DNA of 64,000 nucleotides, taken from the NCBI GenBank assembly GCA_027924585.1, contig BSBM01000779.1:13791001-13855000 (forward strand), read 5' to 3'. Below are positions 10,109 through 20,569 of this stretch, in pieces; within the stretch, counting starts at the first letter, position 1; each line of letters begins with the position of its first letter. Below the pieces are notes generated by a model that did not search any database, had not been told where the DNA came from, and was given only the letters and a program-made list of their open reading frames with translations. Both the position numbers and the translations under genes were made by a program. Source of the stretch: Larix kaempferi. Taxonomy: Eukaryota > Streptophyta > Pinopsida > Pinales > Pinaceae.

Positions 10109-10244
10109 GAAAATTTGGTATTTAATTCAAAATTAATATCTTAATGTTAAGTTTGTTATTGTATTAGAATATATATGAAAATTTGGTATTTAATTCAAAA
10201 TTAATATCTAATGTTAAGTTTGTTATTGTATTAGAATATATAAA
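10109..10244. repeat. Tandem duplication, period 68
   Basis: GAAAATTTGGTATTTAATTC... GTTTGTTATTGTATTAGAAT occurs twice back to back (10109 and 10177) with a single-base length difference, so the duplication is recent. Confidence 0.8.
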
Positions 10245-10259
10245 AGTATATTAAATTTT

Positions 10260-11335
10260 GAGTAGTATAGGCGATCCTGTAAAATTTCTTCTTTAGAGAT
10301 TAGCTTAATATTTATCAGGTCTCTTGAGGAGAAGAGGAAGGGGGATTATGGGAAACCCAATCCTATGTTTCCATGTGTCGACCTTGGAACTCACCCTAAA
10401 TTCTGTCATGTGATGAGAATAAGCCAATTATCTCCTTTTTTGACCATTTTCCAATCATTTATTGCACATGTGAGGTTGGTGGGAAAAGTCACTTCATGTA
10501 GTTATTGAGCATGGGGACTGTGACAGTTATGTCAGCGATTAGCTGTCCTATTTCTTCTATGGTCAGAATCCATGTCAGCTTTCTTTTCACCCTCACCTCA
10601 TATCCTTAGAGTCAGCACTCTTTTGATCATTATTCCATTCGCATTCTCTCATGCAAGCTACTGCACTACGTAGAGTTGACATGGTTGTTCATGTCCATTA
10701 GTAGACTGTATGCTTAACCCAGAAATTTGAATTAGATGACATAGCTACATTTTTGGAAGGGAAAAACAGTTGGTTGTAGGTGAGCAGAGAGGTTGGGCAG
10801 CTAGGAACCTTAGCCATGGAGTTCTATTGCTTTAATGTGATTTTGAAGTCACAAATAAAGGCTATAGGTGGTTTTATAGCAGCCATATCAGATTGGAATT
10901 CTTATATGCATACACTGGAAGCACCCAACAAAATGGGTCGCCCAAGAGTACCATGGATCGCTGAATGGGATACCTGAGCTAAAAGGGTGTTGTGTGGGGT
11001 AGGTATTGTGGAATCCAAGCCTATGAGGGTTGAGTGAGACCCTTGTAGAGCTTTGTATGAGCATTTGACTAAGCATAGAGAGCATAATGGGTTGTGGGCT
11101 GGGAGGTAGAAGCCTGTAGGTGTTTCCTTCTCCCTAGTGACCTCATAGCCCAGCTTGGGGGTGGCCTCAATAGCAGAAAGAGTATATGTTGGACTGGGTG
11201 CCTATGGTTGGGTGGAAAAGCGCTCTTACACAACCAATTGCTTGGATTTGCATTTCTTAAAGATAAGTAATCTTATACATTCAAATCTGAATTGTTTTAT
11301 TTGATGCCTGTAATGTTTATGCTAGTAATTGCATG
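10260..11335. other. GC-richer stretch with a probable LTR remnant
   Basis: This kilobase is clearly richer in G and C than its surroundings. The segment 11140-11222 (CCCAGCTTGGGGGTGGCC, then GTGCCTATGGTTGGGTGG) resembles 56103-56160 inside the large LTR at the right of the window (GCTCGGGGGAGGCC, then GAGCCTATGGTTGGGTGG). It is probably a decayed LTR of a related retrotransposon. The short open frames here have no recognisable domain. Confidence 0.4.
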
Positions 11336-11457
11336 CTAGATGTGTGTGGTTAGATTTTTATTTCCACTGTACATATTTATTATGTTTATGCACACACTAT
11401 TTATTATTGAAAATTGTATTATGCCTTGGGGCAAATTTTTAGAGCCCAGGATTTGCC

Positions 11458-11498
11458 AACGTCCCCTCCCGATGGTCGGATTGGGTGAGGGGGACGTT
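11458..11498. other. GC-rich imperfect hairpin at a retrotransposon junction
   Basis: AACGTCCCCTCCCGAT and ATTGGGTGAGGGGGACGTT are near-perfect inverted arms around a short loop. It lies exactly where the Ty3/gypsy RT frame stops matching its family (after the LTTILKK region). It may belong to a different inserted element, to an LTR, or to the junction itself. Confidence 0.5.
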
Positions 11499-12250
11499 AT
11501 AGCTTCTTTCTTCAATATTGTTGTTAGAGGTGTTTTTATTCTTCCATAGTTACGACCAAACTTGTGGTAGTACCCTGTAAACCCTAAGAATCCTCGAATA
11601 TTCTTCGAGGTTTTTGGAATCATCCAGTCCATCATGGCTTTAATTTTGTTAGGGTCCAACTTTACACCTTCATGAGATACAATAAGACCCAAATATTCTA
11701 CCTCCTTTATCCCAAAGGAACATTTAGAAGGTTTTTCATATAATTGTTGCTCCTTTAATAGTTGTAACACCCTGTCAACATGTTGAACATGTTTTTCCTA
11801 ACACTTGCTATAGATTATTATATCATCAAAAAATACTAGAACAAATTTTCTAAGTAATGAATTGAAAATGGAATTCATCAAAACTTGAAATGTGGAAGGT
11901 GCATTCGTGAGACCAATGGCATGACCACAAATTCATAGTGACCTTCGTGAGTTTTGAACATTTTTTTGGGGATGTACTCATCCTTCATTATAATCTGATG
12001 ATACCAAAGATGAAGATCCAACTATGTGAAGAAAACTGCTCCATGTAATTCATTTAACAATTCATCAGTGATAGGAATGGGAAACTTATCTTTAATGGTG
12101 ATCTTGTTGAGATCTCTATAATATGGACACGTACACCATGTGCCCTCCTTCTTGTGTAGCATTACCACTGGTGCAAAATAAAAACTTTGGCTAGGCTTGA
12201 CTAAACTAGCCTCTAACATTTCTTCATTCATATGCTCAATTTTACTCTTT
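11499..12250 (-). pseudogene. Ty3/gypsy reverse transcriptase remnant
   Basis: The N-terminal RT part reads PVVMLHKKEGTW, YYRDLNKITIKDKFPIP and LLNELHGAVFF. The catalytic box is [12 protein letters not shown] (FFDD where the family has YxDD or FFDD). A TAG at 11798-11800 then interrupts it, and the connection region resumes with CSFGIKEVEYLGLIVSHEGV and IRGFLGFTGYYHKF. The middle (about 11990-11880) is in poor condition. It stops at LTTILKK, where unrelated sequence begins. Confidence 0.75.
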
Positions 12251-12538
12251 TGGCCATAAGGGTATCTGTAAGGTCCGATGTTAGGGGGAACACTTCCCGG
12301 AATTAAGTGAATAGCATGCTCAAAATCTCAAATAGGTGGAATACCTTTTGGAATATATTCAAATACCTTGGAATGCTTAATAATGACCCTTTAGAGATAT
12401 GGGGAAATAAGAGACTTAGAAGTTTGAACATCTACAGAGAATAATTGTGCAATTACACATTGATGTCCATTTTTCAATAATTTTGTCATACCATTAGAGC
12501 TTATCACCTTGATTGGTTTCCTTGTGATACCATTTAAC

Positions 12539-12910
12539 TCATAATCTTTTCCTTCCCATGAAAATTTTGAAAAGCTTATGAAAATTAAAATCCAATATTC
12601 CCAATGATTGTAACCATTGAACCCCTAATACAACATCAACACCACCCATTGGGATATCAATCATTGGACTATTCAATACATATTCCCCTATCGCAAGATT
12701 GATATTATGGTATTTCCATGAGCAATTGATAGTTCCTCCATCTGCAATCATTACTTGATATTCTGGTGTTGGATATACAAAGCAATTGAGAACTTTGGCT
12801 AATTTACAATGAATACAATTATGAGTACTACCAGAATCAATCAAAATTGTTACCTCTTTTTTTATATATCCTTCTATCTTGAGAGTTTTAGGAGTGCTAA
12901 TTCCCACCAA
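12539..12910 (-). pseudogene. Ty3/gypsy aspartic protease domain
   Basis: A 123-codon open stretch with the retropepsin active-site motif LIDSGSTHNCI, then the family-typical VMIADGGTI and the DVVLGVQWLQSLG that follows the protease fold. The catalytic Asp is intact in the DSG triplet. The protease matures the gag-pol polyprotein in the family. Flanking frames are broken, so this is a domain remnant rather than a gene. Confidence 0.75.
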
Positions 12911-13019
12911 AGCATGATAAGATATGGTGGGAGTAATCTCTTCAGAAGTAGCCTCTTCTATTTCTTCATTTTGATATGGTTCTTGTTATGTTGGTTCTTC
13001 CTCTTCACAATCTATGTAG

Positions 13020-13690
13020 AATAATTTCTTCTCACCACATTTATGTCGCTTACTATACTTTTTGTCATAATTAAAGCATACAAATTTTGCTCTTCTTTCA
13101 TCCAGTTGCTGAGGTGTCAACCTTTGAGGTGAGTTAGAAGAAGGAACATTATTCTATCTATATGTGTTAGAGGTGTCGTCTTTCTAGTAGCCATCTCCAT
13201 ATCTTTACTTTCATCCTTACTTGCCACCATGAAATCATTCTCTAAGGATCGTGTTTCAAAGAGACACACCTCATGTTGAATGTTATCCTTCAAGGTTCCA
13301 ATAAAGAGATCCAACATTTTATCATATGATATTCCCTCCACTATGAGACTCAACTTTTGAAATTGTTGAATGTGCTCGCTTATTGGTCCCTTTTTCCTTA
13401 GATTTATCGATTGGGTAAAGAAGGAATTTCTCTTAACATCATCATGGTATGACATCAATTCTTCTCTAAAAATGGACCAAGAGATAATGGAATTTTTTTT
13501 GTATTCACAAATCCATTGGTACCACTCAATCTATTCAGGTTCTAAATATAAATATGCTATAGGTACCTTTTGAAGATTTGGCCCCTGTTGTATATCAAAG
13601 AATTGCTCCATCTGGAATACCCATGTTATGGGGTATTTTCCGTCAAACTTCCTCATGTCAATCTTGGGGAGTTGGGCATGGAAACTTTTA
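13020..13690 (-). pseudogene. Ty3/gypsy gag remnant
   Basis: The N-terminal part reads LPKIDMRKFDGKYPITWVFQ and MEQFFDIQQ, typical of plant gypsy gag (retrotrans_gag). It continues with IEWYQW and the longest open part (13117-13458) with INLRKKGPISEHIQQFQKLS. A stop follows YLYLEPE. Near 13035-13090 another frame gives CFNYDKKYSKRHKC, a degenerate CX2C knuckle in which the second Cys is Tyr. The family forms the virus-like particle core. Confidence 0.7.
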
Positions 13691-13699
13691 GGGGCTAAA

Positions 13700-14400
13700 T
13701 TTAGGGGTTTTAAATTTTTAATGGGATAATTTTTTATTAAACACCTGTTAGGTATGATTAGCCCACATTTTATTTATTTATTTTTAATGAATAGGAGGTT
13801 AGCCCCATCAAATTTTAAAAGGGGAGCCAATATAAAACAATTCCGCACCTCTAAAAAAGGATTTAAATCTATGACCTCCCATGAAAATTGCTAGGTAGTT
13901 CCCATTCGCCCCCGATTTCAAAAAATGGCAGTTGTTAGGGGCTCTTTCACCTTCTATCGATCATGGAAATCGAACTTGGAGTTATATTTGTCTATCTTTT
14001 ATCAGTTGAATCTCGTTTTACAAATTGCTTAATGTCCGCATGATAAGGGCAGTTGATAATCACTATCAAGTCTTATAGTGACCCAATTACATCTATGAGA
14101 GTTCTAAATCCCATCATCTTAGATCCAAAGTTTCCCCATGAAACATGGGGATTGTGAAACTTGCAATTGGTGAAGCGGAAATAACATTTTTGTGGTTTTT
14201 TTGGGCATTATGCCAGAGGGATGGGACCTCATTTATAGTTGCATATTTGGGCATGCAGGGGGCCGTGACTTTCCAAGGATAAAATTGTCGAAAGATTCGC
14301 CAAGACTTCATAAGTATTTCTAATTTAGTGAAATATTCACCAACATTTTACAAGGTTTTATAATTTAGTGAAATATTCTCCAATCAATACAACAAATCCT
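13700..14400. other. Non-coding, nothing clearly recognised
   Basis: The region upstream (minus strand) of the gypsy gag. A 5' leader or LTR would be expected here, but no TG...CA pair or PBS was found. A segment near 13850-13880 (AAAGGATTTAAATCTATGACCTCCC) is weakly tRNA-like on the minus strand and is not claimed. Confidence 0.4.
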
Positions 14401-14850
14401 GGAATTAGCGTCCCATTTTACGTCCCTTTTTAGTGTATTTTTTGTTTCATTGAGTGGTAAAATTAGACGCTAAATGGGAAGCATCATGGACAAAATGCAA
14501 AGAGTCTAAAATAATGTATTTTTTTGCTTCCTAGATAGCATCCCCTCTGATGTCTAAAATAGCGCCCATTTTTTACTTCTAGAATAGCATCCAATTTTGC
14601 TTCCTAAATGACGTTCAGGTTTGCTTGCTAAATAAAATCCTATTTTTCTTCCTAGAGATCGTCCTCTTTTACTTCCTAAATGACGTACCCATAAGCGCCT
14701 TGTTTGCATCCTTAAAAGCGTCGTGTTAACATTTATGTTTTCATATAGATTCGCGCCATATTTTCATCCAAATTAGCATCCAATTTTGCATCCATATGTG
14801 CTACCACTTTAGCATCCCATTTTGCACCACATTTTACTTCCAATATGCAC
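14401..14850. repeat. Degenerate short-period repeat (TAGCATCCAATTTTGCTTCC-like)
   Basis: Around twenty imperfect copies of an 18-23-base motif such as TAGCATCCAATTTTGCTTCC and AGCGTCCCATTTTACGTCC. A few copies are in the opposite orientation (GACGCTAAATGGGAAGC at about 14470). Clustered subterminal motifs of this kind occur at the ends of some DNA transposons (CACTA, Mutator), but no terminal repeat or transposase was found. It ends where the duplicated segment begins. Confidence 0.5.
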
Positions 14851-15586
14851 CAATTTTAGGATAAGAGTACGAATACATAGGAAGCATAAGAGTATGAAGC
14901 AATGAGATATCTTCACTTGACTTCCAAACTTCTCCTTGACTATCTTTCAAACCAATACTCTCATGTGAAGAGAAAACCTCTTCTAGATAAGGCTTATTAT
15001 GATCACCAACTAGCAACCCATCTTCAACATTCGTAATAGAATATATAGAGGATAAATAAGTCGAATGGAGAGACATATATTCAACAATATCGATGGTTGC
15101 ATCTCGCATGTTATCTTGAAGAAAAAAAGCTTCAGAGGAAGCCACAGAGGAAGAAAGTTGAGCTAGATCATTTGTTGAATATGTATCTTCTTCTTCTTCT
15201 TCAATTTGAACAACTTCTTGAGAAATGCATGAGGCCAATACCTCTAGAGGGAGAAAAAATGAGGAGGTGTCCATTTGCTTGCTCCTGATATAGATAATAT
15301 CTTCTTTCTGCATGCCAAGAGCTCTATCTAGATTTCTCCAAAGCTCAAATGGATACTCAATAGAATCAATGATATAATGCATTCTAGGAGGTATAGCCAG
15401 ACATATAGTTCCATACGCTCTATCATAGTCATTGATCCAATCACACTTCTCTTCATAATATTTTGGCTCGCTCACAACACCAATGGCCACTTCAAAGAGA
15501 AATTTTCTCTTGATATATCCACACATATTTTCTTTCCACTCAAAATAGTTGAATGGAGAGAGTAGAGGAAATGATTTTGAATCCAT
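14834..15586 (-). CDS. Copia-type gag of a non-autonomous LTR element, copy A (open, 250 codons)
   Basis: Starts at ATG 15584-15586 (MDSKSFPLLSPFNYFEWKEN), about 70 bases downstream of the primer-binding site, as expected for gag. The N-terminal LSPFNYFEWKENMCGYI and the helical YPFELWRNLDRALGMQKED resemble the DUF4219/UBN2 gag of plant Ty1/copia elements. An acidic tract (VQIEEEEEDTYS) follows. There is no zinc knuckle, protease or pol behind it. The last dozen residues come from DNA across the duplication breakpoint near 14868, so the C-terminus is chimeric. The frame is open here while copy B is broken. Whether it is expressed is unknown. Confidence 0.55.
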   Translation of the reverse strand: MDSKSFPLLSPFNYFEWKENMCGYIKRKFLFEVAIGVVSEPKYYEEKCDWINDYDRAYGTICLAIPPRMHYIIDSIEYPFELWRNLDRALGMQKEDIIYIRSKQMDTSSFFLPLEVLASCISQEVVQIEEEEEDTYSTNDLAQLSSSVASSEAFFLQDNMRDATIDIVEYMSLHSTYLSSIYSITNVEDGLLVGDHNKPYLEEVFSSHESIGLKDSQGEVWKSSEDISLLHTLMLPMYSYSYPKIGAYWK

Positions 15587-15654
15587 GAAGTTGTTGTCAG
15601 CACCTGCAAAACAAACACTTGGAAATCTATTTTGGAAGCAAAACTAGGATCCCC

Positions 15655-15672
15655 TATGGAACTCTGATACCG
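15655..15672 (-). other. Primer-binding site of copy A element
   Basis: On the minus strand, directly next to the LTR end, the sequence is CGGTATCAGAGTTCC. It matches the TGGTATCAGAGC consensus complementary to initiator tRNA-Met used by plant LTR retrotransposons, apart from the first base and the 3' part. Confidence 0.7.
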
Positions 15673-16396
15673 TGTCAAATTCTATATGTGTCATAGGTGG
15701 ATCTAGATTACTATAGAAATCCTCACCTATAATTTACCAAACGTAGACAGGAAAATAGAATAAATATTAAGAAAATATTAAGTAGAACACAAGAGAAAAA
15801 CACTCATGTGTATTGATCTTCCATTACATTATTATTCAACAACATGTGTACAATATATATGCTCTCAGGAGACAAAATCAGGAGTCTTAGTCGAAAGTTG
15901 AGTGGCTCACAATAATGAGCCTTAGATTGGACCAATTCACCCATCAATGACATGAGACCAAGTGTAACTCATATATTTGGGCCATAATGAGGTCCAATGA
16001 ACCTATGTGGACCATGAGGACATTAGGCTAGCCAATTAATGTGGATGTAATCATTATGATGGTGAATTAGGTGGTTTAGGTCTTTGGCAGTGGCCATTAA
16101 TAAGCAATTTGACTATTTCTAGTGCATTAGTGCCCTTGGTGCAACCTTATATCATAAAATAGGGAACATGGGAACCTCCCTCATTGAATGCATTAAGTTG
16201 GGCTCCTTTTGACTCCCCATATTAAGGAAATAGGGTGCACTTGTGGACAAAATTGGCTATAATGACAAACCACTAGTCTAATATGTGGACAAACCATGGT
16301 CCAAGACACTAGACTAGGCACTAAAGATCCAAATAACACTAGGTAGAGCAACATGAAGGTCCATGGCATGCATATGCTGGTGATATTGTTCTAATA
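15673..16396 (-). mobile_element. 5' LTR of the gag-only element, copy A
   Basis: Spans TGTCAAATTC to TTCTAATA on the plus strand (724 bases) and aligns along its length with the LTRs at 33129-34312 and 35678-36392. A TATA-like stretch (ATATATTG on the minus strand, 15851-15860) may be the LTR promoter. GAAAG follows at 16397-16401, the same target duplication as in copy B. The terminal CA has mutated to TA. Confidence 0.8.
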
Positions 16397-16401
16397 GAAA
16401 G

Positions 16402-18205
16402 TAACTTGTTTGACACATTAATGGGAAATAGGTTGGGATCAAGCCTGATTTAGGGTGGTGTAAAAGGTAAATTCAAGCTATTGTCTAATCAATGTTGAGT
16501 ACTTCAGATTTACAAGGGTCTCTATAAAGCATTGGAGATCCCATTTAAATGAGAAGAATTCACATTGAAAATAGTTCTTCATTGGATCTTACAATTTCCC
16601 CGTAAATGAAATACATGGGATATCATTTGAAAATAAAAATAATTTCAAGGTTACGCTGGAGGAATGAGCTTGGAGATCAAACATCTCACTCTCTCATATA
16701 TACCATTCACTTCCCTCATTCTTTCTTGTGTTCTTTCCTCAATCAAGCAAGGTTTTTCATTCACCATTTTTAGAGATATATCCCAAGAAGGAAAAATACC
16801 CATCCAAATGACATTGTTGGATCCCACCTATATCTAATCATTCTCACCAAGTGATATTTCACATTTTATGCTTTACTATTAGACTAACATATGAGTGTTT
16901 TTGTCTCCCTCCAGTTTTAGTGTTTGAATTGGGTTCTTGTAGTTAATATTGTAATATAAATTCACACATGCTTCCTTGTTATTTTTTTACTATCATACTA
17001 CTCTTATGATTTTCCCACTACTAATCATGGTTTGTTGTCTAGCTTACAACCTAGTTAGATCAAGGTTTTCTTCTCACTAATGCAACAAAATCCACAAAAC
17101 AAATTGATTAGTCCCCTTTGGGTTTAGGTCATTTTATCTTACTTATTAGTTTGTTTTTATTTAATTTCTAACCTTTTGTGACTTGCAAGATCATTAAGAT
17201 ACCTATAACTTAATTCGACAACCACAATCATGAGATGGGTTTTAAGAATTTATTTTTTGTGAACCTGACTACTTATGTGATTGTTCCTCCCTTTTCCACA
17301 AGAATTTCATGGTAAAAGCATTGATTTTCACAAGATTTATACGGATCAACTGTGTGTCAACTATAATAATTCCTATCATAGGAAATGCAAATTTTCCCAT
17401 GTGTGACTTATATAGTGCCTCTATAAAAGGCCATAGAAGTTTACCCAAATCCAATTTTTTGGCCTTGGGTAGTACGTTCATAAATTTTAGGGGGAAAATT
17501 TAATATTTTCAAAAATGATAAGTTGTGTTCTTATGATTTTAGATTTCATTTATTACACCCAGTAATTAATTCACTTAAAGGATAGAAGGTGGAATCATAA
17601 TTCCTATTACCAACCACATAAATGGTTCATTACTTGTCATTTCACTTGGATGCATAGCATAGGACCTTAATGTCTAGTACCATTTCAATTGTTGGTTTTA
17701 TTTAGATTTCTTAAACCCATTTTAAAGGAACAACTAGGTGGGCATAAAAATCTACTTGTTAATCACTCACTACTTGAAATTATTTCCATTATTGAGTAAG
17801 TAGAGATCATAAAACATCTCAAATTTAACATTTACTTCTAGTTTAGTGGTTTATGCTATCAAAAGTCGCACAAGCAAGGAACCTAAAAACTCTTTTATCT
17901 ATAATATGCTCTTTGTTTTTCACTCCTAAGCGATATTGGAAAATCAAAAAGAGGTGACGAAGTGAAATAACTCCCTTATCACACTTGCATTTATATTGAG
18001 GTTTTTATTTTTTGAAGTTCACAATATTTACGGAACTAATTATATGGAGAATAACTACACAAGGTTTGATTATTTTTCATTGCAATTCCTCAAAATTATT
18101 GCATTAAATCTTAAATTTAACATTGTGGTTTTTCACTTGAAGCGCACACACAAAGGACCTAATGATCCTTCTTACTCAAGTATGGTCATAACTTTCATCT
18201 CATAA
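16402..18205. other. Duplicated flank, no recognised gene (copy A)
   Basis: Matches 36398-38225. It is AT-rich, with a 70-codon open frame on the minus strand (17269-17481) and an opposite-strand frame of similar length, both also open in copy B (37264-37476). The frames overlap on both strands, have no recognisable domain and are probably incidental. Confidence 0.5.
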
Positions 18206-18209
18206 ATAA

Positions 18210-18425
18210 ATATTGGGGAATAAAAAAGAGTGAGAAATTGAGGATAGAGTGGGGGGAATATTAGAGAAAACATAATATAAGGGTGGGGGTTGGAGGAGAT
18301 ACTAGAGAAAACATAGTATTATGTTTATGTTTTCTCTGATATCTTCCCCAAACCCCACCCTCATATTATGTTTTCTCTATTATCTCCTTAACCCTTTCCC
18401 TCATATAGTCTAAAATACCCCCTTC
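18210..18425. mobile_element. Foldback (MITE-like) inverted repeat, copy A
   Basis: Long imperfect palindrome: TAGAGAAAACATAATATAAGGGTGGGGG... on the left pairs with CCCCACCCTCATATTATGTTTTCTC on the right around a centre near 18318. Weaker outer arms (GGGGAATA / TACCCCCT) extend the pairing. No coding capacity; the same structure is at 38226-38412. Confidence 0.6.
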
Positions 18426-18429
18426 TTTA

Positions 18430-19671
18430 CACCAATTAATCAAAATCATTGGTTCATCATGCCAACAAAACCCCCTTAAAAATAGCCAACACAGTTATCA
18501 AACTAATTTATATCCTCCATTAGAGGTTACAAAATAATTTATAATCTAAGTTAGGATTGTGTGAATAGCCATCCAAATAACTCCCCATAGTTGTTTCTTA
18601 TATGAAATATAGGATTTCCGCCCAGGAGATAAAATATTTTTACATGTGAGGATTTCAAGTACTCAAGATCATGACCATGCTATCCACTTCTCCTTGGGAA
18701 CTGATCGTAAAGATGATGATGAATGTGAGGGTGTTTGAAATATTAAACATTTACCATTTCTTTTATTCCGTCATTAAAATTGAACATAGATATTTCCTAT
18801 TGTTTAGATAGTTTTTCCTCTACAGCAAGCCATTTATCTAGAGGCCCATCACCACTTAATATGTTTCTCTACATCGAGTAGATAAACCCATCAATAGTTG
18901 GCCCTATATTTTTAAAAACATCAATAAATGAGGACAAAGAGTGTAAAACTATCTCCAAGATTCGTTAACTCGCAACATGGAGGTCCAAATGGTTGAGGAA
19001 CCCTTCAATGTGCAACATTGAAATTTCAATAACTAAACATAATATTCCCAAGGAATATCCTTAGGTACATCATACAGGTAGGTAGCTATTGGCACATACT
19101 CATCCTCTTATTGAGAACTGAGCTCGGGTTGATTTTGTCCCTCCGAATGAGCATGATCCATGGAATGAGAATGACCCTCAGAGTTAGCACTACCCTATGC
19201 CATCAACCTCTCATTACCTATAGGTAAAAATAAATAGTTACAAATAAGATCATATATGTATTTATGCGTAAGCATATACATAGATGTATACAAACACACA
19301 CTTGGAATCCATTTATAACATGCAAGTAAATTTTAAAGAATGTGCTTGCCATAGGTGTTGGTATAGTGGATCATGTTCATTCATCAACATGGGGTAATAT
19401 TTCATGTTTGGATCATGATCTGTATGCCATGAATGAGAGTCTGATGAGAAATGAGACAATTGGTTTTCGCACCTAGGCCCACTTATAGATGGATGTGCAA
19501 TGGGATGATCCACTCAAAGATGAAACTAGAAAAATGAATAGATATTAATTTACAGGATTCATGTGTGACTACAAAGTTCAATATGAATGAATGAAAATTT
19601 TTACATGTGTAGAAATTTAGATACCATAACCTCTATACAATTCATGGGACTCCGTGGATAAATCTCACCAT
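18430..19671. other. Duplicated flank, right part (copy A), no gene recognised
   Basis: Colinear with 38415-39681. Only short open frames, none with a recognisable domain. It ends at AAATCTCACCAT, followed directly by the copia LTR. Confidence 0.5.
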
Positions 19672-20323
19672 TGTTAGTTTTTCAGAATTTACTTCAATCT
19701 GATCTAGGATCTTAACTGAGAGAACAACATGTACAACATATCTACAACATATCAATCATGGACATAATAATGCAAGAACACAAGAGACAATAGACACAAA
19801 GTGTTTCACTGGGAAAAACCATAAAGGTGAAAAGCCCCAAAACTTCCTCAGAGATAGATAGAGCAATGATACAACCCAAGCATAAGAGATATACTCCTAG
19901 CAACAGCTTCTCCTCCTCCACTAGTGCGCCACTCTCCAATGAGTGTAAGAGTGAGTAGTGAATGATCAAATAGAGTGCCTCCCGCACTCTATTTATACTT
20001 GACTTGACTTGCCTAATAACCTTTACTAGGTCGGCCTTAACTTAAGCACACAACATAATGCTGACAAGGCCGACCCCCAATAGGGTGGTCTAATAACCCT
20101 TTAACCCACATGACTTATACAGGGCCAACCCCAACAAGGTGGTCTAATAACCCATCAAGTATAAGTTACGACACTTACAATATAAATGACGACACTTCCA
20201 TATAGAGGAATAATAACATCTCTATAGGAATACAAACACTTCCATATAGAGGAATAATAACATCTCTATAGGAATACAATATACATATATGAAATACATT
20301 TCGACGTTACAATTACATCAACA
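19672..20323 (-). mobile_element. Copia 3' LTR
   Basis: Bounded by TGTTAG on the left and CATCAACA on the right (plus strand), giving TGTTG...CTAACA on the minus strand. It directly follows a purine tract. It contains short tandem duplications such as ACACTTCCATATAGAGGAATAATAACATCTC repeated at about 20184 and 20228. No partner LTR is visible in the window. Confidence 0.7.
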
Positions 20324-20332
20324 CTCCCTCTT
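20324..20332 (-). other. Polypurine tract of the copia element
   Basis: AAGAGGGAG on the minus strand, directly next to the TGTTG start of the LTR: the position and composition expected of a plus-strand primer site. Confidence 0.65.
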
Positions 20333-20569
20333 AACTAGGAAGGTATTTCTCGACACAGATCTGCTAGCACAAGTCTTCTTCTCTGGATCATCGTCACTGG
20401 ATCATCGTCATCGAATCATCGTCATCGTCATGGCTGCTGCTATGTCAATAAATCTCTGATCTACTAGTCATAGAAAGTTATATAGAGCCAGTCCTTTTTC
20501 ATACTAGATGTAGGCCCACCACCTATAGGTATTCATCATCACTAGCCATACTATGGAATCCTCAGGACT

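Larger units (their letters stand above)
11499..13690 (-). mobile_element. Ty3/gypsy retrotransposon fragment (gag-protease-RT), truncated
   Basis: Reading right to left it carries gag, a degenerate zinc knuckle, an aspartic protease and reverse transcriptase in the usual Ty3/gypsy order. It ends abruptly near 11500, before RNase H and integrase. No LTR could be matched on either side. Several frames are needed to follow it and stops are present, so it is inactive. Confidence 0.85.
14868..19671. repeat. Segmental duplication, copy A (about 4.8 kb)
   Basis: Colinear with 34876-39681 from GAATACATAGGAAGCATAAGAGT at the left to CAATTCATGGGACTC... AAATCTCACCAT at the right, with scattered substitutions and small indels throughout. 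It includes the gag and one LTR of a gag-only retrotransposon (14834-16396) and about 3.3 kb of unrecognised flanking DNA. The left break falls inside the element. The right break coincides with the end of a copia LTR. Confidence 0.9.

Noticed and set aside
13850-13880. Possible B box on the minus strand (GATTTAAATCC)
   Set aside because: No A box at suitable distance and no second copy; too weak to call a SINE.
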